NCBI RefSeq assembly: GCF_900699765.1
Contig: NZ_CAADHO010000006.1
Coordinates: forward strand, 227,770 to 291,769
Reading direction: 5' to 3'
DNA from: Desulfoluna butyratoxydans
GTDB lineage: Bacteria; Desulfobacterota; Desulfobacteria; Desulfobacterales; Desulfolunaceae
DNA length: 64,000 nucleotides
Below the pieces are notes generated by a model, which was not told the DNA's origin, ran no database searches, and saw nothing but the letters and a program-made list of their open reading frames with translations. The translations under genes were made by a program, and so were the position numbers. How positions within the stretch are numbered: the stretch's first letter is position 1; every line of letters starts with the position of its first letter. Positions 8,831 to 17,467 of this stretch are shown here, piece after piece.

Positions 8831-9394
8831 ATGACCTTTGAACCGGAAAGGAAGATCGGGCTGCCTCAGTTCCGAGCCATCAGCCACGCCATTTCCCGTT
8901 ATGAAGACGTCACCATGCTGGGCCATCACCTGGTGGAGAGTATCTGCATCTCCTTTGAGATCAAGGCGGCCAGCATCCTTCTTTTCGATGACCGGGAAAA
9001 GATGCTCTTCAATGTCTGCAGCCACGGGCTCAGTCAGGAGTACAATCGCGTGGTGCCCGAGTTCTCCGATATGTTTCAGGAGTTCACCCAGGGGCGCTGG
9101 GTCTACTTCGAAGACTTTGCCAACGACCCGAGGGTGAAAAACAGGGAAGCCGTGAAAAAAGAGGGCATCGCCTCCATGCTGTCGGTTCCCATCAAGCGCA
9201 GCGACAACATCCTCGGGCTGCTCAAGCTCTACAACTCCGAACACTGGATTCTCCATGACGAGGACATCATGAGTGTGGCGGTCTTGGCCGAGCAGTACGG
9301 CCTTGTCATTGAGAACAACGGTCTCCAGAATTTTCTGAATGAGGTGAAGGTGGCCATGGGAAGCCTTCCCCTCCGCAAGCTCAAAGGGTTGTAA
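8831..9394 (+). CDS. GAF domain protein
   Basis: A 187-residue protein that is essentially one GAF domain (about residues 20-165), a fold that binds small ligands, cyclic nucleotides, haem or chromophores. Seen: SILLFDDREKMLFNVCSHG in the central sheet, YFEDFANDPRV, and SMLSVPIKRSDNILGLLKLY, which matches the conserved GAF core. There is no attached output domain. ATG 8831 is chosen because AGGAGG lies just upstream. The next gene starts one base after the stop, so the two are probably translated together. The likely role is a sensory partner of the kinase-like protein; the ligand is unknown. Confidence 0.85.
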   Translation: MTFEPERKIGLPQFRAISHAISRYEDVTMLGHHLVESICISFEIKAASILLFDDREKMLFNVCSHGLSQEYNRVVPEFSDMFQEFTQGRWVYFEDFANDPRVKNREAVKKEGIASMLSVPIKRSDNILGLLKLYNSEHWILHDEDIMSVAVLAEQYGLVIENNGLQNFLNEVKVAMGSLPLRKLKGL

Positions 9395-9395
9395 G

Positions 9396-10301
9396 GTGGC
9401 CGGGCGGCTGGTGACCGATACCTCCGATTTCATGTCCATTGATATCGGGGACCGCGTGGCGGTGGGGGGCCGGGAGTACCGGGTCACCGGAAACGCGCGG
9501 GAGGGGCGCTTCGGGGTGGAAGACCCCAAGATGTGGGTGAAGTGGGTGGTGGATGAGGCCACCGGGGATCGCAAGGTGATGAAGCTGGTCTTTTTCGAGA
9601 CCTTTGTCACCTCCCTGGGAGGCGTGAAGATCCGCTGCTTCCGGGACCCGGTCAAGGAGGGGAAGATCCTTTCCCTGGTCAAGGACCATCCTTATTTCAT
9701 GCAGGGGGTGGAGTTCAACGACAACCGGGACAACAGCGTTCGGATCATCGACGTGGTGCGGGGAGAAAATTTCTATTTTTACATCGAGGGGCTGCACATG
9801 CCCCATAAAGTCTACTTTGAGGAGGTGCTCCCCGGGATCCTCAAGGGGCTGGTCAAGGCCTTCGAGGCCCTGAGGTACCTGCATGTGAACGGGTTCCGGC
9901 ACGGGGATGTGAGGAATGACCACATCATCATCGACAACGAGTCCGGCAACTACACCTGGATCGATTTCGACTACGACTACCAGGCCACGGAGAACCCCTT
10001 CGGGCTGGATATTTTCGGCATGGGAAATATCCTGCTTTACGCCATCGGAAAGGGGTTTCACACCCTTCACATGATCAAGTACGACACCCGCATCTACGGC
10101 GATCTCTTTGACTCGCTGGTGGCCACCGACCTGTCGATCCTGGACGGCAACCGGGTGATGAACCTGCGCAAGGTCTACCCTTACATCCCCAAGGCGCTGA
10201 ACAACATCCTGCTGCATTTTTCACGGGGGTGCGAGGTGTATTACGAAAACACGGACGAGCTGATTGAAGACGTGACACGCTGCCTTTATTCTATCTTCTA
10301 A
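9396..10301 (+). CDS. Protein kinase-fold protein
   Basis: A 301-residue protein with the bare elements of a kinase fold: a beta-3 lysine in KVMKLVFF (K63), a candidate helix-C glutamate near 88, a catalytic loop HGDVRNDHI (169-177) with aspartate 171, and a metal-binding DFD (190-192) where most kinases have DFG. HGD instead of HRD resembles bacterial aminoglycoside-phosphotransferase-like and some Ser/Thr kinases. The glycine-rich loop is weak (GNAREGRFG). It starts at GTG 9396 directly behind the GAF gene, with AAAGGG upstream. A universal stress protein gene follows 25 bases later. A signalling kinase is the simplest reading; substrate and activity are unknown. Confidence 0.7.
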   Translation: MAGRLVTDTSDFMSIDIGDRVAVGGREYRVTGNAREGRFGVEDPKMWVKWVVDEATGDRKVMKLVFFETFVTSLGGVKIRCFRDPVKEGKILSLVKDHPYFMQGVEFNDNRDNSVRIIDVVRGENFYFYIEGLHMPHKVYFEEVLPGILKGLVKAFEALRYLHVNGFRHGDVRNDHIIIDNESGNYTWIDFDYDYQATENPFGLDIFGMGNILLYAIGKGFHTLHMIKYDTRIYGDLFDSLVATDLSILDGNRVMNLRKVYPYIPKALNNILLHFSRGCEVYYENTDELIEDVTRCLYSIF

Positions 10302-10326
10302 CGGGAGTGACCAATCGGAGGTGGGC

Positions 10327-10770
10327 ATGGATTCCATGTTGATTGCCTTAAGTGATTCCATGAGTTCCAAGGCGGTGCTGGAATATGTTCTGGCCATGGC
10401 CTGGTGCCCCGAGGATCTGCAGGTGACCCTGCTCCATGTGTTCCGCAAGCAGTCGGGCGGGGAAGCCCTCATGGGGCAGAAGTTCATGAAAAAGCAGCCT
10501 GCCCGGTACATGGAGGTACTGGAACAGGCCAGGGACCGGTTTGTGGAGAAGGGGGTGCCCCCGGAGAACATCACCCTCCTCATGGTCACCGAACCCTACG
10601 ACACCATTGCCGACGGCATCATCGACCAGGCCCGGCGGGTCAACCCCTCCCTGGTGGTCATCGGCCGCAAGCGCATGAGCAAGGCCGAGGAATTTGTTCT
10701 TGGGGACGCCAGCATCAAGCTGGTGCGGGCCTTGGAGGGCATGGCCGTGCTGGTGGTAAAGGTAAGCTGA
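10327..10770 (+). CDS. Universal stress protein (UspA family)
   Basis: A 147-residue single-domain Usp protein. It begins with the beta-1 strand MLIALSDSMSSKAVLEYVL, continues with VTLLHVF, and ends with LVVIGRKRMSKAEEFVLGDASIKLV, the region equivalent to the ATP-binding G-x2-G-x9-G(S/T) motif; here the second glycine is R and the final GS is GD, so ATP binding is uncertain. ATG 10327 is preferred to the GTG two codons upstream because GGAGG ends seven bases before it. It is the last gene of the GAF/kinase-like cluster, closed by a strong terminator. Confidence 0.88.
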   Translation: MDSMLIALSDSMSSKAVLEYVLAMAWCPEDLQVTLLHVFRKQSGGEALMGQKFMKKQPARYMEVLEQARDRFVEKGVPPENITLLMVTEPYDTIADGIIDQARRVNPSLVVIGRKRMSKAEEFVLGDASIKLVRALEGMAVLVVKVS

Positions 10771-10818
10771 GGTAAAGCCGGGTGTGACTTGGCCCGGGCA
10801 AGGAAGGACAAAACGCGA

Positions 10819-10860
10819 CGGGCCGTCCATGATGCGCATCATGGACGGCCCGTTTTTATT
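10819..10860 (+). terminator. Terminator between uspA-type gene and sirtuin gene
   Basis: A perfect 16-bp stem CGGGCCGTCCATGATG / CATCATGGACGGCCCG followed by TTTTTATTTT. It lies between convergent genes and clearly serves the plus-strand cluster. Confidence 0.9.
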
Positions 10861-10901
10861 TTGGTTCGCCTTGCCTGGGGCAGGCCGCCCTTGAAGGGGT
10901 G

Positions 10902-11654
10902 TTATCCCCTGGCCGGGATGGGGATGGCCTCGGCCAGCCGGGAGAGAACGGCCCCTGCGTTTCCCTTGAGGAAGATGTCGGTGACTCCGGCGGTGAGGGG
11001 CGTGGGGGTGGGGTTCACCTCGATGATGGTGGCCCCGTTCTGTTTGGCCAGGACCGGCATCATGGCCGCGGGCTGGACCGTGGCCGAGGTGCCCACCACG
11101 AGCATGGCCTCGCACTGGGAGGCGAACTCCCGGGATCGGCCCAGGGCCTCCATGGGGATATTTTCCCCGAAAAAGACGCAGTCGGGCCGGTAGATGCCCC
11201 CGCAGGCGCAGAGCGGAGGAAGGCTCTCAAGGCCGATCTCTTCGCTGGGGGTGGCCTTACCGCACGCCATGCAGACCAGGGTGGCAAAGGTGCCGTGGAA
11301 CTCAATGACATCCTGGCTTCCGGCTTTCTGGTGGAGGGAATCGACGTTCTGGGTGATGACGGCCGAGAGCAGGCCCCGGCGCTCGAATTCGGCCAGGGCC
11401 AGATGGGCTTTGTTAGGCCTGGCGGTGTCCAGGACCTTTTTCATGGCCCCCATGAGCACTTCCCATACCCTGGCCGGGTTTTTCATGAAGGCATCGATAT
11501 GGGCAAACTCCGTGGGGTCGATTTTCTCCCAGAGGCTCCCCGGTCCCCTGAAGGGCGGGATGCCGCTCTCAACGGAAATGCCCGCGCCGGTGAGGGCCAC
11601 GGTGAGGCGGCTTCGGGTCAGGGCGTGTACCGCGTCGAGGATGTTTGTCTCCAT
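10902..11654 (-). CDS. cobB: NAD-dependent protein deacylase (sirtuin, SIR2 family)
   Basis: Sirtuins remove acetyl or longer acyl groups from lysines using NAD, giving O-acyl-ADP-ribose and nicotinamide. Seen: GAGISVESGIPPFRG (residues 23-37, NAD-binding), TQNVDSLHQKAG, the catalytic histidine in IEFHGTF, and four zinc cysteines as CMAC and CAC with a 22-residue gap. The length of 250 residues is normal. The Tyr/Arg pair typical of desuccinylases is not obvious, so the preferred acyl group is open. An MBL-fold hydrolase gene ends 18 bases upstream of its start, so the two form a small operon. In this organism it could act on lysines acylated by the abundant acyl-CoAs. Confidence 0.92.
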   Translation of the reverse strand: METNILDAVHALTRSRLTVALTGAGISVESGIPPFRGPGSLWEKIDPTEFAHIDAFMKNPARVWEVLMGAMKKVLDTARPNKAHLALAEFERRGLLSAVITQNVDSLHQKAGSQDVIEFHGTFATLVCMACGKATPSEEIGLESLPPLCACGGIYRPDCVFFGENIPMEALGRSREFASQCEAMLVVGTSATVQPAAMMPVLAKQNGATIIEVNPTPTPLTAGVTDIFLKGNAGAVLSRLAEAIPIPARG

Positions 11655-11672
11655 GTTATTCTCCTAAGGCTC

Positions 11673-12512
11673 TTATACCGACATGACGGTGTCGGACCCC
11701 ACGGCAAAGCAGTCCAGGGGCGACTCCGCCCGGAGGATCTCGTCCCTGCAGGCGTTGACGATATCGTCGATGGCATCGTCGGTGTGTTCGGCGTTGTGGT
11801 GGATAAGTCCCAGGCGGCCCACCTCCGCTGCCAGGGCCAGGCGCAGGGTGTCGGGCCAGGCCGAGTGCCCCCAGCCCTTGCGGGGCTCGTACTCCTCTTG
11901 GGTGTATTCGGCGTCGTGCAGGAGCAGATCGCTGCCGCGGACAAAGGCGACGTAGTCGTCAAAGGCTCCCCCGCCTTCGTGGGTGTGGCCCAGTTCGTTG
12001 TCGGTGAGGAACACTGCCTGACGGTCGTTTTCCCGGATGCGGTAGCCCAGGCCCCCGTTGGGGTGGCTGATGGGGATGGTGTCGAAGGTGAGGCTCCCGA
12101 TGGTGAAGTGATCCAGGGGGAAATCAGCAAAGCGGATGTGCTTTTTGATGTCCCGGTAGGGGACGGGAAACCGTGGCGGAGAGAAGAGGGTGTCCAGGGC
12201 CTCTTCGATGTAGCTTCCCCCGAAGGGCAGGCGCGGTATGGTGATCTGGCAGGTGTCGGAGAACAGGGGGGCAAAGGCGGTGAGGCCCATGAGGTGGTCC
12301 CAGTGGACGTGGGTGAACAGGAGGTGGCAGGAACGGCATCCCTCCCGGGCCATGAGGCTGCCGAGGTTGCGAATCCCGGTTCCTGCGTCGATGATGACAA
12401 GGTCGTTGGTTTCGCTTCGTATTTCCAGACAGGTTGTCTCGCCGCCGTAGGTCAGGTAGCCCGGTCCGGAGACTGGGATCGAGCCGCGGGAGCCCCAGCA
12501 CTTGATGTACAT
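11673..12512 (-). CDS. Metallo-beta-lactamase-fold hydrolase
   Basis: A 279-residue MBL-fold enzyme resembling the PhnP / RNase Z-like phosphodiesterase branch. The N-terminus MYIKCWGSRGSIPVSGPGY is typical of this branch. The metal motif is THVHWDH (HxHxDH type), followed by the histidine of IPISHPNGG, the aspartate of LLLHDAEY and a C-terminal HHNAEHTDD. Two metal ions are expected. The substrate, a phosphodiester or cyclic nucleotide, is unknown. ATG is at 12512, behind GAGGGA. It is first in a two-gene operon with the sirtuin. Confidence 0.83.
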   Translation of the reverse strand: MYIKCWGSRGSIPVSGPGYLTYGGETTCLEIRSETNDLVIIDAGTGIRNLGSLMAREGCRSCHLLFTHVHWDHLMGLTAFAPLFSDTCQITIPRLPFGGSYIEEALDTLFSPPRFPVPYRDIKKHIRFADFPLDHFTIGSLTFDTIPISHPNGGLGYRIRENDRQAVFLTDNELGHTHEGGGAFDDYVAFVRGSDLLLHDAEYTQEEYEPRKGWGHSAWPDTLRLALAAEVGRLGLIHHNAEHTDDAIDDIVNACRDEILRAESPLDCFAVGSDTVMSV

Positions 12513-13059
12513 GTCGGTCCCTCAGGGTCATGGCATGGGTGTTTTCCCATGCGGGTTGAATAAAAATGGCCTGTTGACGCCTTGGGTTGAGGCATTGTGA
12601 GACAGCATAGCGCATAGGGCAGGTATCAGACAAGGTGCATGTGGCCCGTGGCGTCACTTTGCCTGATGACGCTCTTTTGGAGGCACCAGACATTTCACTA
12701 GGTGCACGTCATATTTCAGGATATGAGGGGCGTCCGAAGGTCCGAATGGGAGCGCTGTTTTGCTGCGGCAAATGCTCCCTCAGCTTGACATCCCCAATCA
12801 CATTTATTACTATCTCATTTCTTTCGGTACATTGTTTACAGTTGCGTATTCATGTGCCTTTCGTGAAAGGGTCGGAATCCTTGACCTATCAACCCGCAAT
12901 GATGGTATGAAAAGAGGGGGTGTCAAGCAGGACAGGTGGCACCCCTGGGCACGGATCCGGTTTGATCCGCCTCCCGGATGTCCTGGGACAGGGGAGGCGC
13001 CCGGTTTTGCCGACAGGATAAACACGGACAGATGATTTCATAATGAAAGGAGATGTTTC
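12513..13059. other. Divergent intergenic region
   Basis: About 550 bases between the divergent MBL and acyl-CoA dehydrogenase genes. The part 12780-12910 is relatively AT-rich and probably carries promoters. A TTGACC at 12881 has no well-spaced -10. Around 12950-13010 there are short GC inverted repeats (GGATCCGG/CCGGATG-like). No coding frame here has both a start signal and protein-like composition. Confidence 0.5.
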
Positions 13060-14865
13060 ATGGCCCAACCCATTGCCGATCGACGGGATGTAGACTTTGT
13101 TCTCCATGAACAGATGGAGGTAACCCGGCTGACGGACAACGAGACCTTCGCCGAATTCAACAAAAAAACCATCGACATGATTGTCTCCGAGGCACGTTCC
13201 CTTGCCATCAAGGAGATCATGCCCACCCAGGAGCCCGGAGACGCCGGGTGTGACTTTGAAGGGGGCACTGTGACCCTGCCGGAGTGTTACTCACGGCCCT
13301 GGGAGCTTTTCATCGAAGGGGAGTGGCTCGCCATGTCCGATTCCCCGGAGTGGGGCGGGCAGGGCATGCCCAAGACCGTGGCCCTGGCCGCCAATGAGTA
13401 TTTCATCGGGGCCAACGTGGCCTTTATGCTCTACCACGGCCTCACCCACGGGGCGGCCAAGATGGTGGAGGAGATCGGTAACGAAAAGCAGAAAAAACTC
13501 TACCTGAAAAAACTTTACTCCGGTGAGTGGGCCGGGACCATGCTCCTCACCGAAGCGTGTGCCGGGTCCGATGTGGGGGCCCTTGAGACCACGGCCAAAA
13601 AGAACCCGGACGGGACTTATTCCATCACCGGCAGCAAGATCTTTATCTCCGGCGGCGAGCACAGCATGACGCCCAACATCGTCCACCCTGTTCTTGCCCG
13701 CATCGAGGGCGCCCCTGCCGGGACCCGGGGCATCAGCCTTTTTCTGGTTCCCAAGTACCGTGTCAACGACGACGGGTCCCTGGGTGAATTCAACGACGTG
13801 GTCTGCACCGGCATCGAGCACAAGATGGGCATCAACGGCAGCGCCACCTGCTCCCTGACCCTGGGGGGCAGCGGAAACTGTATCGGTGAGCTCCTGGGCG
13901 AGGAAAACAAGGGCATGCGCAACATGTTCATCATGATGAATGATGCCCGGCAGCTGGTGGGCTTGCAGGGCTTCGGCGTGGCCACGGCCAGCTACATGCA
14001 CGCCCTGGCCTACGCCCGTGAGCGGGTCCAGGGGGCCAACATGGTGAAGCCCAGGGAGGGCAGCGTTCCCATCATCCAGCACCCGGACGTGCGGCGCCAG
14101 CTCCTGGAAATGAAGGCCAATGTGGAAGGCATGCGCAGCCTCATCTACTTTTCCGGCATCTGTCACGACATGGTCAAGCTGGCCGAAGACGAGGAGACCC
14201 GTCTGGAGTACAGCCAGCTCCTGGAGGTGCTGACCCCCATCATCAAAGGGTATGTCACGGACAAGGCCAATGAAGTGTGCAGCCACGGTGTCCAGGTCTA
14301 CGGCGGCTACGGGTACTGCAAGGACTTTCCGGTGGAGCAGCTCCTGAGGGACAGCCGGATTTTCCAGATTTACGAGGGCACCAACGGCATCCAGTCCATG
14401 GACCTTCTGGGCCGCAAGGTGGGCATGAGCAAGGGCAAGCCCTTCATGAGCTTTCTGGCCCGCATCAAAAAGACCATCGACGAGGCCAAGGAGTCTGCGG
14501 AGCTGAAGCCCCTTGCAGCCAAACTCGAAGAGGTCTACACCCGGTTCAACGAGGTGGTGGTGGCCCTTGCCAACGCGGCCATGGGCGAGAAGGTCCAGAG
14601 CGCCTTTGCCCAGTCCCACCCCCTGCTGACGGTCACCGGTGACCTGACCTTCGGCTGGCTGCTGCTCTGGCGTGCCCTCACCGCGGAAAAGGCCCTGGCC
14701 GGCAAACCCAAGAAAAAGGATCTCCCCTTCTACGAGGGCCAGATCAAGACCTGCGCCTATTACATCAACAACACCCTTGCCGTGACGCTGGGGCGCCTTG
14801 CCGCCATCGAGGGCATGGACGATGCGGTAATCGGCATCTCGGAAGAAGGCTTCGGAAGCAAATAA
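13060..14865 (+). CDS. Acyl-CoA dehydrogenase, long form with C-terminal domain
   Basis: An FAD enzyme that introduces the alpha-beta double bond in acyl-CoAs. The 601 residues are longer than classical short/medium-chain enzymes (about 380) and fit the DmdC/AcdA-like class with an extra C-terminal helical domain. Seen: an N-terminal domain with EWGGQGMPKTVALAANEYF, the beta-domain LLTEACAGSDVGALETTA and KIFISGGEH, and QIYEGTNGIQSMDLLGRKV with the probable catalytic glutamate. Residues after about 450 form the extra domain. ATG 13060 follows AAAGGAG. It is monocistronic with a terminator at 14892. The substrate may be a fatty acyl-CoA or a branched or sulfur-containing acyl-CoA; sequence does not decide. 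Confidence 0.9.
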   Translation: MAQPIADRRDVDFVLHEQMEVTRLTDNETFAEFNKKTIDMIVSEARSLAIKEIMPTQEPGDAGCDFEGGTVTLPECYSRPWELFIEGEWLAMSDSPEWGGQGMPKTVALAANEYFIGANVAFMLYHGLTHGAAKMVEEIGNEKQKKLYLKKLYSGEWAGTMLLTEACAGSDVGALETTAKKNPDGTYSITGSKIFISGGEHSMTPNIVHPVLARIEGAPAGTRGISLFLVPKYRVNDDGSLGEFNDVVCTGIEHKMGINGSATCSLTLGGSGNCIGELLGEENKGMRNMFIMMNDARQLVGLQGFGVATASYMHALAYARERVQGANMVKPREGSVPIIQHPDVRRQLLEMKANVEGMRSLIYFSGICHDMVKLAEDEETRLEYSQLLEVLTPIIKGYVTDKANEVCSHGVQVYGGYGYCKDFPVEQLLRDSRIFQIYEGTNGIQSMDLLGRKVGMSKGKPFMSFLARIKKTIDEAKESAELKPLAAKLEEVYTRFNEVVVALANAAMGEKVQSAFAQSHPLLTVTGDLTFGWLLLWRALTAEKALAGKPKKKDLPFYEGQIKTCAYYINNTLAVTLGRLAAIEGMDDAVIGISEEGFGSK

Positions 14866-14891
14866 GCCGGTGACTCCATAACGGCGAGAAG

Positions 14892-14924
14892 GGCGGTCCT
14901 CAGGCGCGGGGGCCGCCTTTTTTT
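14892..14924 (+). terminator. Terminator of acyl-CoA dehydrogenase gene
   Basis: An 8-bp stem GGCGGTCC / GGGCCGCC (one T-G pair) is followed by seven T, about 26 bases after the stop codon. Confidence 0.82.
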
Positions 14925-15191
14925 GTTGCCGGGGGCCGTGGGGAAAAAGGGGATGTTCCCCGGGGCACAGTGGGGGTGTTTGCAAAATGATCGCAATTGG
15001 GTTAAAAAGATGGTCTCGACCCATGGTCGCGGTATGTTAAAAAAAACGGGCGTTATTATTTCTTCACCTTTCGACGGGCCCTCCAGGTGCGTAAGCGCAA
15101 GTACCACTTTCTAAACGCCTTTTATCTGACTGCGGCCCAACCGTAACAGACCTACAGAGCCGGGATTCCCAACAGGGAACCGGGATGGTTT
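14925..15191. other. Leader region of the exported-protein gene
   Basis: About 270 bases after the terminator with no gene. It contains AT-rich runs at 15000-15060 that may hold a promoter. CCGGGAT occurs twice directly upstream of the next start codon. I looked for a cyclic-di-GMP or other known riboswitch core and did not find one. Confidence 0.45.
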
Positions 15192-16412
15192 ATGACACAA
15201 AAAGTTTTGTTGATTTGTCTTGCCTTTCTCCTGTGTGTGCTCGGGACGACCGTTTATGCGGACGCCCCTTCTGAGAAAGCGCTTTTTACCGCCTTTGATC
15301 ACCTCGAAAAGAGCGTGGGCGCCCCGTCGGGGGCACCGGACGCCGAGTCTTTGGACACCCTTTTCGCCTTTGTCGACAACATCTCCACATCCGGCACTGT
15401 CTGGGAAGAAACCCGTAAGGGCCGGGGCACCGGCGTGGGTGTTGCCTTTGCCGTCCCCTCCTCCATGGACCGGTTTATCCGGTACATGTACGATCCGAAT
15501 ATTCCGGTGAGCGCGGTGGTGCCGGGTGTGGTGCGCCTGGTTCGCGATGCCGGGAGCACGGAGGCCTGCAAGGGGAGCTACGCCCGTCTGGGTGAAGAGG
15601 GCGGGGGGCTTGAAACCCCTGTGGTGGTGCGCAGCCGCTACGTCATGGAGATTACCCCGGATGGAAACTCCGGGGCGTACTATGGCTACGACCAGAACGA
15701 GCTGACCCTGCTTTCTTCGCGAAACGGGCGGCGGTTTCTCCTGACGGCATCCCGCCAGACCGCTCCTTCGGATGTGGGCAAAAAGGGATACCCTGTTGCG
15801 ACCCGTGACGGAGGGACCCTTTACTGCTATTCCGGGAAGAAGGGGCTCACCAAGACGGGCCTCGGCTGGGTGGACTCTTACATTTACACCTCCATCGCCA
15901 TTACCGTCTACCTTGAGGATTCTCCTGGCTCAGGCACCCTTACGGCTGTGTCGTGCAAGTGGCTCAATGCCGGGTGGATGGGCAAAAACATGGTGCGCCC
16001 CCATCACATTGCCGATGGGATCGAACGGTTTGCAGCGCACCTGGGACGGTTTCTCACCTCCCCCAATGTCCCCGAACCCACGGAGCTGGCAGGGCTTGTG
16101 AACCGAGTCAGGGCCACGGGGGACCAGGGGCTCAGGACGGTTTTCGGCAAGCAGCTGGAGGCGTTGGTGGCCCCTGACCAGAAGCGCGCTTCCATGATGG
16201 ACGGTGACTATGTCCGGGGCCTGGACCGCGAGGAGCTGGTGGCGGGGATTCTCTCCACGCATGTGGAGTCCCTCATGGCCGGGGGGGACCCTGTGTTCCT
16301 CAACGGGCTGTTGGGCCACGGTGTGGCGACCAAAGACCCGTCCCTTTTGACCGGGCGCATGGAGCAGCCGGTATCCCGGGTCCCTTCAGGGGCCGGGCCC
16401 GCCTTGAATTGA
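15192..16412 (+). CDS. Exported protein of unknown function
   Basis: A 406-residue protein with a clear N-terminal signal peptide (hydrophobic core about residues 5-20, cleavage likely after VYA at 21-23). The mature part has no recognised domain. It is rich in beta-like segments such as YVMEITPDGNSGAYYGYD, GRRFLLTASRQ, TLYCYSGKKG and DSYIYTSIAITVYLED, with few cysteines, then a helical C-terminal third beginning near IADGIERFAAHLG. It is probably periplasmic. ATG 15192 has only a weak GGGA-type box. A tRNA-thiolation gene starts 22 bases after the stop, so co-transcription is likely, although a functional link is not obvious. Confidence 0.75.
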   Translation: MTQKVLLICLAFLLCVLGTTVYADAPSEKALFTAFDHLEKSVGAPSGAPDAESLDTLFAFVDNISTSGTVWEETRKGRGTGVGVAFAVPSSMDRFIRYMYDPNIPVSAVVPGVVRLVRDAGSTEACKGSYARLGEEGGGLETPVVVRSRYVMEITPDGNSGAYYGYDQNELTLLSSRNGRRFLLTASRQTAPSDVGKKGYPVATRDGGTLYCYSGKKGLTKTGLGWVDSYIYTSIAITVYLEDSPGSGTLTAVSCKWLNAGWMGKNMVRPHHIADGIERFAAHLGRFLTSPNVPEPTELAGLVNRVRATGDQGLRTVFGKQLEALVAPDQKRASMMDGDYVRGLDREELVAGILSTHVESLMAGGDPVFLNGLLGHGVATKDPSLLTGRMEQPVSRVPSGAGPALN

Positions 16413-16433
16413 CCATCGTAAGGAACCCATTCC

Positions 16434-17429
16434 ATGACAGATAAGAAGAAGAGTGTACGGGCCATCGGGCTCTGTTCCGGGGGACTGGACAGCATCCTGG
16501 CAGGCCTGGTACTGAAAGACCAGGGGATCGACGTGACGTGGATCTGTTTCGAGACCCCGTTTTTCCCTGCGGACAAGGCACGGAAAGCTTCAGAGATGAC
16601 GGGGATTCCCCTCATTGTAAAAGAGATTACCGAGACTTACCTGGAGATGCTCACCGACCCCCCGTGCGGGTACGGAAAGCACATGAACCCCTGCAGGGAT
16701 TGCCATGCCCTGATGTTTCGCCTGGCAGGCGAAGAGCTGGAAAAAGGGGGGTACGACTTCCTCTTCAGCGGAGAGGTGGCCGGTCAGCGGCCCCTGTCCC
16801 AGAACAAGCAGGCCCTTCGTTACGTTGAGAAACGCTCCGGTTTCGACGGAAAGGTGCTTCGGCCCCTGTCGGCCAAGGTGCTGCCCGAGACCGAGGTGGA
16901 GACCCTGGGCCTGGTGGACCGTGAGCGGCTCCTCGGTATCCAGGGGCGCTCCCGAAAGGAGCAGATGGCTCTGGCCAAGGCGTACGGCATCGAGGAGTAC
17001 CCGTCACCTGCCGGCGGGTGCCTGCTGACGGATAAGAAATATTCGGACCGGCTGCGGGACCTGTTTGCCAGCGGCAAGGCCTACGCGCCGAGCGACCTTC
17101 ACCTGCTCAAGCAGGGGCGGCACCTTCGCCTGCCCGGCGGTGAGAAGGTGATTGTGGGCCGCACCAAAGGGGACAACCGCTGGATCATCACCTACCACGA
17201 GCCCGAGCGTCATCTGCTCATCGATCTCAAGGGCAAGGGGAGCCCAACGGTGCTGGTGGATGTTGACGCCTCCGAGGAGACCATTGAGGTGGGTGCCGCC
17301 CTCTGTGCTGGGTATGCCAAAGTGCCCCCCGGCGAGGTGGTGGAAGCGGTGGTGAAGTCAGCAGGCGGCCGTCGCGTGATCTCCGTGGCTTCGGTGGATC
17401 CCGCCGATTTCCGGGACAGCATCATCTGA
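16434..17429 (+). CDS. PP-loop tRNA thiolation enzyme (MnmA/ThiI-like)
   Basis: A 331-residue ATP-pyrophosphatase-fold enzyme that would activate a tRNA base by adenylation for sulfur insertion. Seen: PP-loop SGGLDS at 15-20, CRDC at 87-90 following NP, FLFSGEVAGQRP (about 109-120), and a third conserved cysteine in PAGGCLLTD (C196). C87, C90 and C196 are the pattern expected for a thiolation site or a [4Fe-4S] cluster. The last 120 residues form a separate domain (LLKQGRHLRLPGGEKVIVGR) like the small domain called DUF814 or NFACT-R in other proteins. Which uridine or cytidine is modified cannot be told. It ends before a strong terminator and faces rlmN. Confidence 0.78.
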   Translation: MTDKKKSVRAIGLCSGGLDSILAGLVLKDQGIDVTWICFETPFFPADKARKASEMTGIPLIVKEITETYLEMLTDPPCGYGKHMNPCRDCHALMFRLAGEELEKGGYDFLFSGEVAGQRPLSQNKQALRYVEKRSGFDGKVLRPLSAKVLPETEVETLGLVDRERLLGIQGRSRKEQMALAKAYGIEEYPSPAGGCLLTDKKYSDRLRDLFASGKAYAPSDLHLLKQGRHLRLPGGEKVIVGRTKGDNRWIITYHEPERHLLIDLKGKGSPTVLVDVDASEETIEVGAALCAGYAKVPPGEVVEAVVKSAGGRRVISVASVDPADFRDSII

Positions 17430-17467
17430 CGCCTTTAAGCGGTTCAGGACAGATTTGAAAAAAAAGA

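Noticed and set aside
10899-12563. A 554-codon plus-strand open frame opposite the sirtuin and MBL genes
   Set aside because: Shadow of the two minus-strand genes, whose catalytic motifs are intact; the frame runs across both genes and their gap.
13291-15024. A 577-codon minus-strand open frame opposite the acyl-CoA dehydrogenase
   Set aside because: Shadow frame; Gly/His/Leu-rich with no recognisable features.
15060-15190. Possible cyclic-di-GMP or other riboswitch before the exported-protein gene
   Set aside because: The conserved core of the known classes could not be found, and the apparent hairpin next to the start does not pair well.
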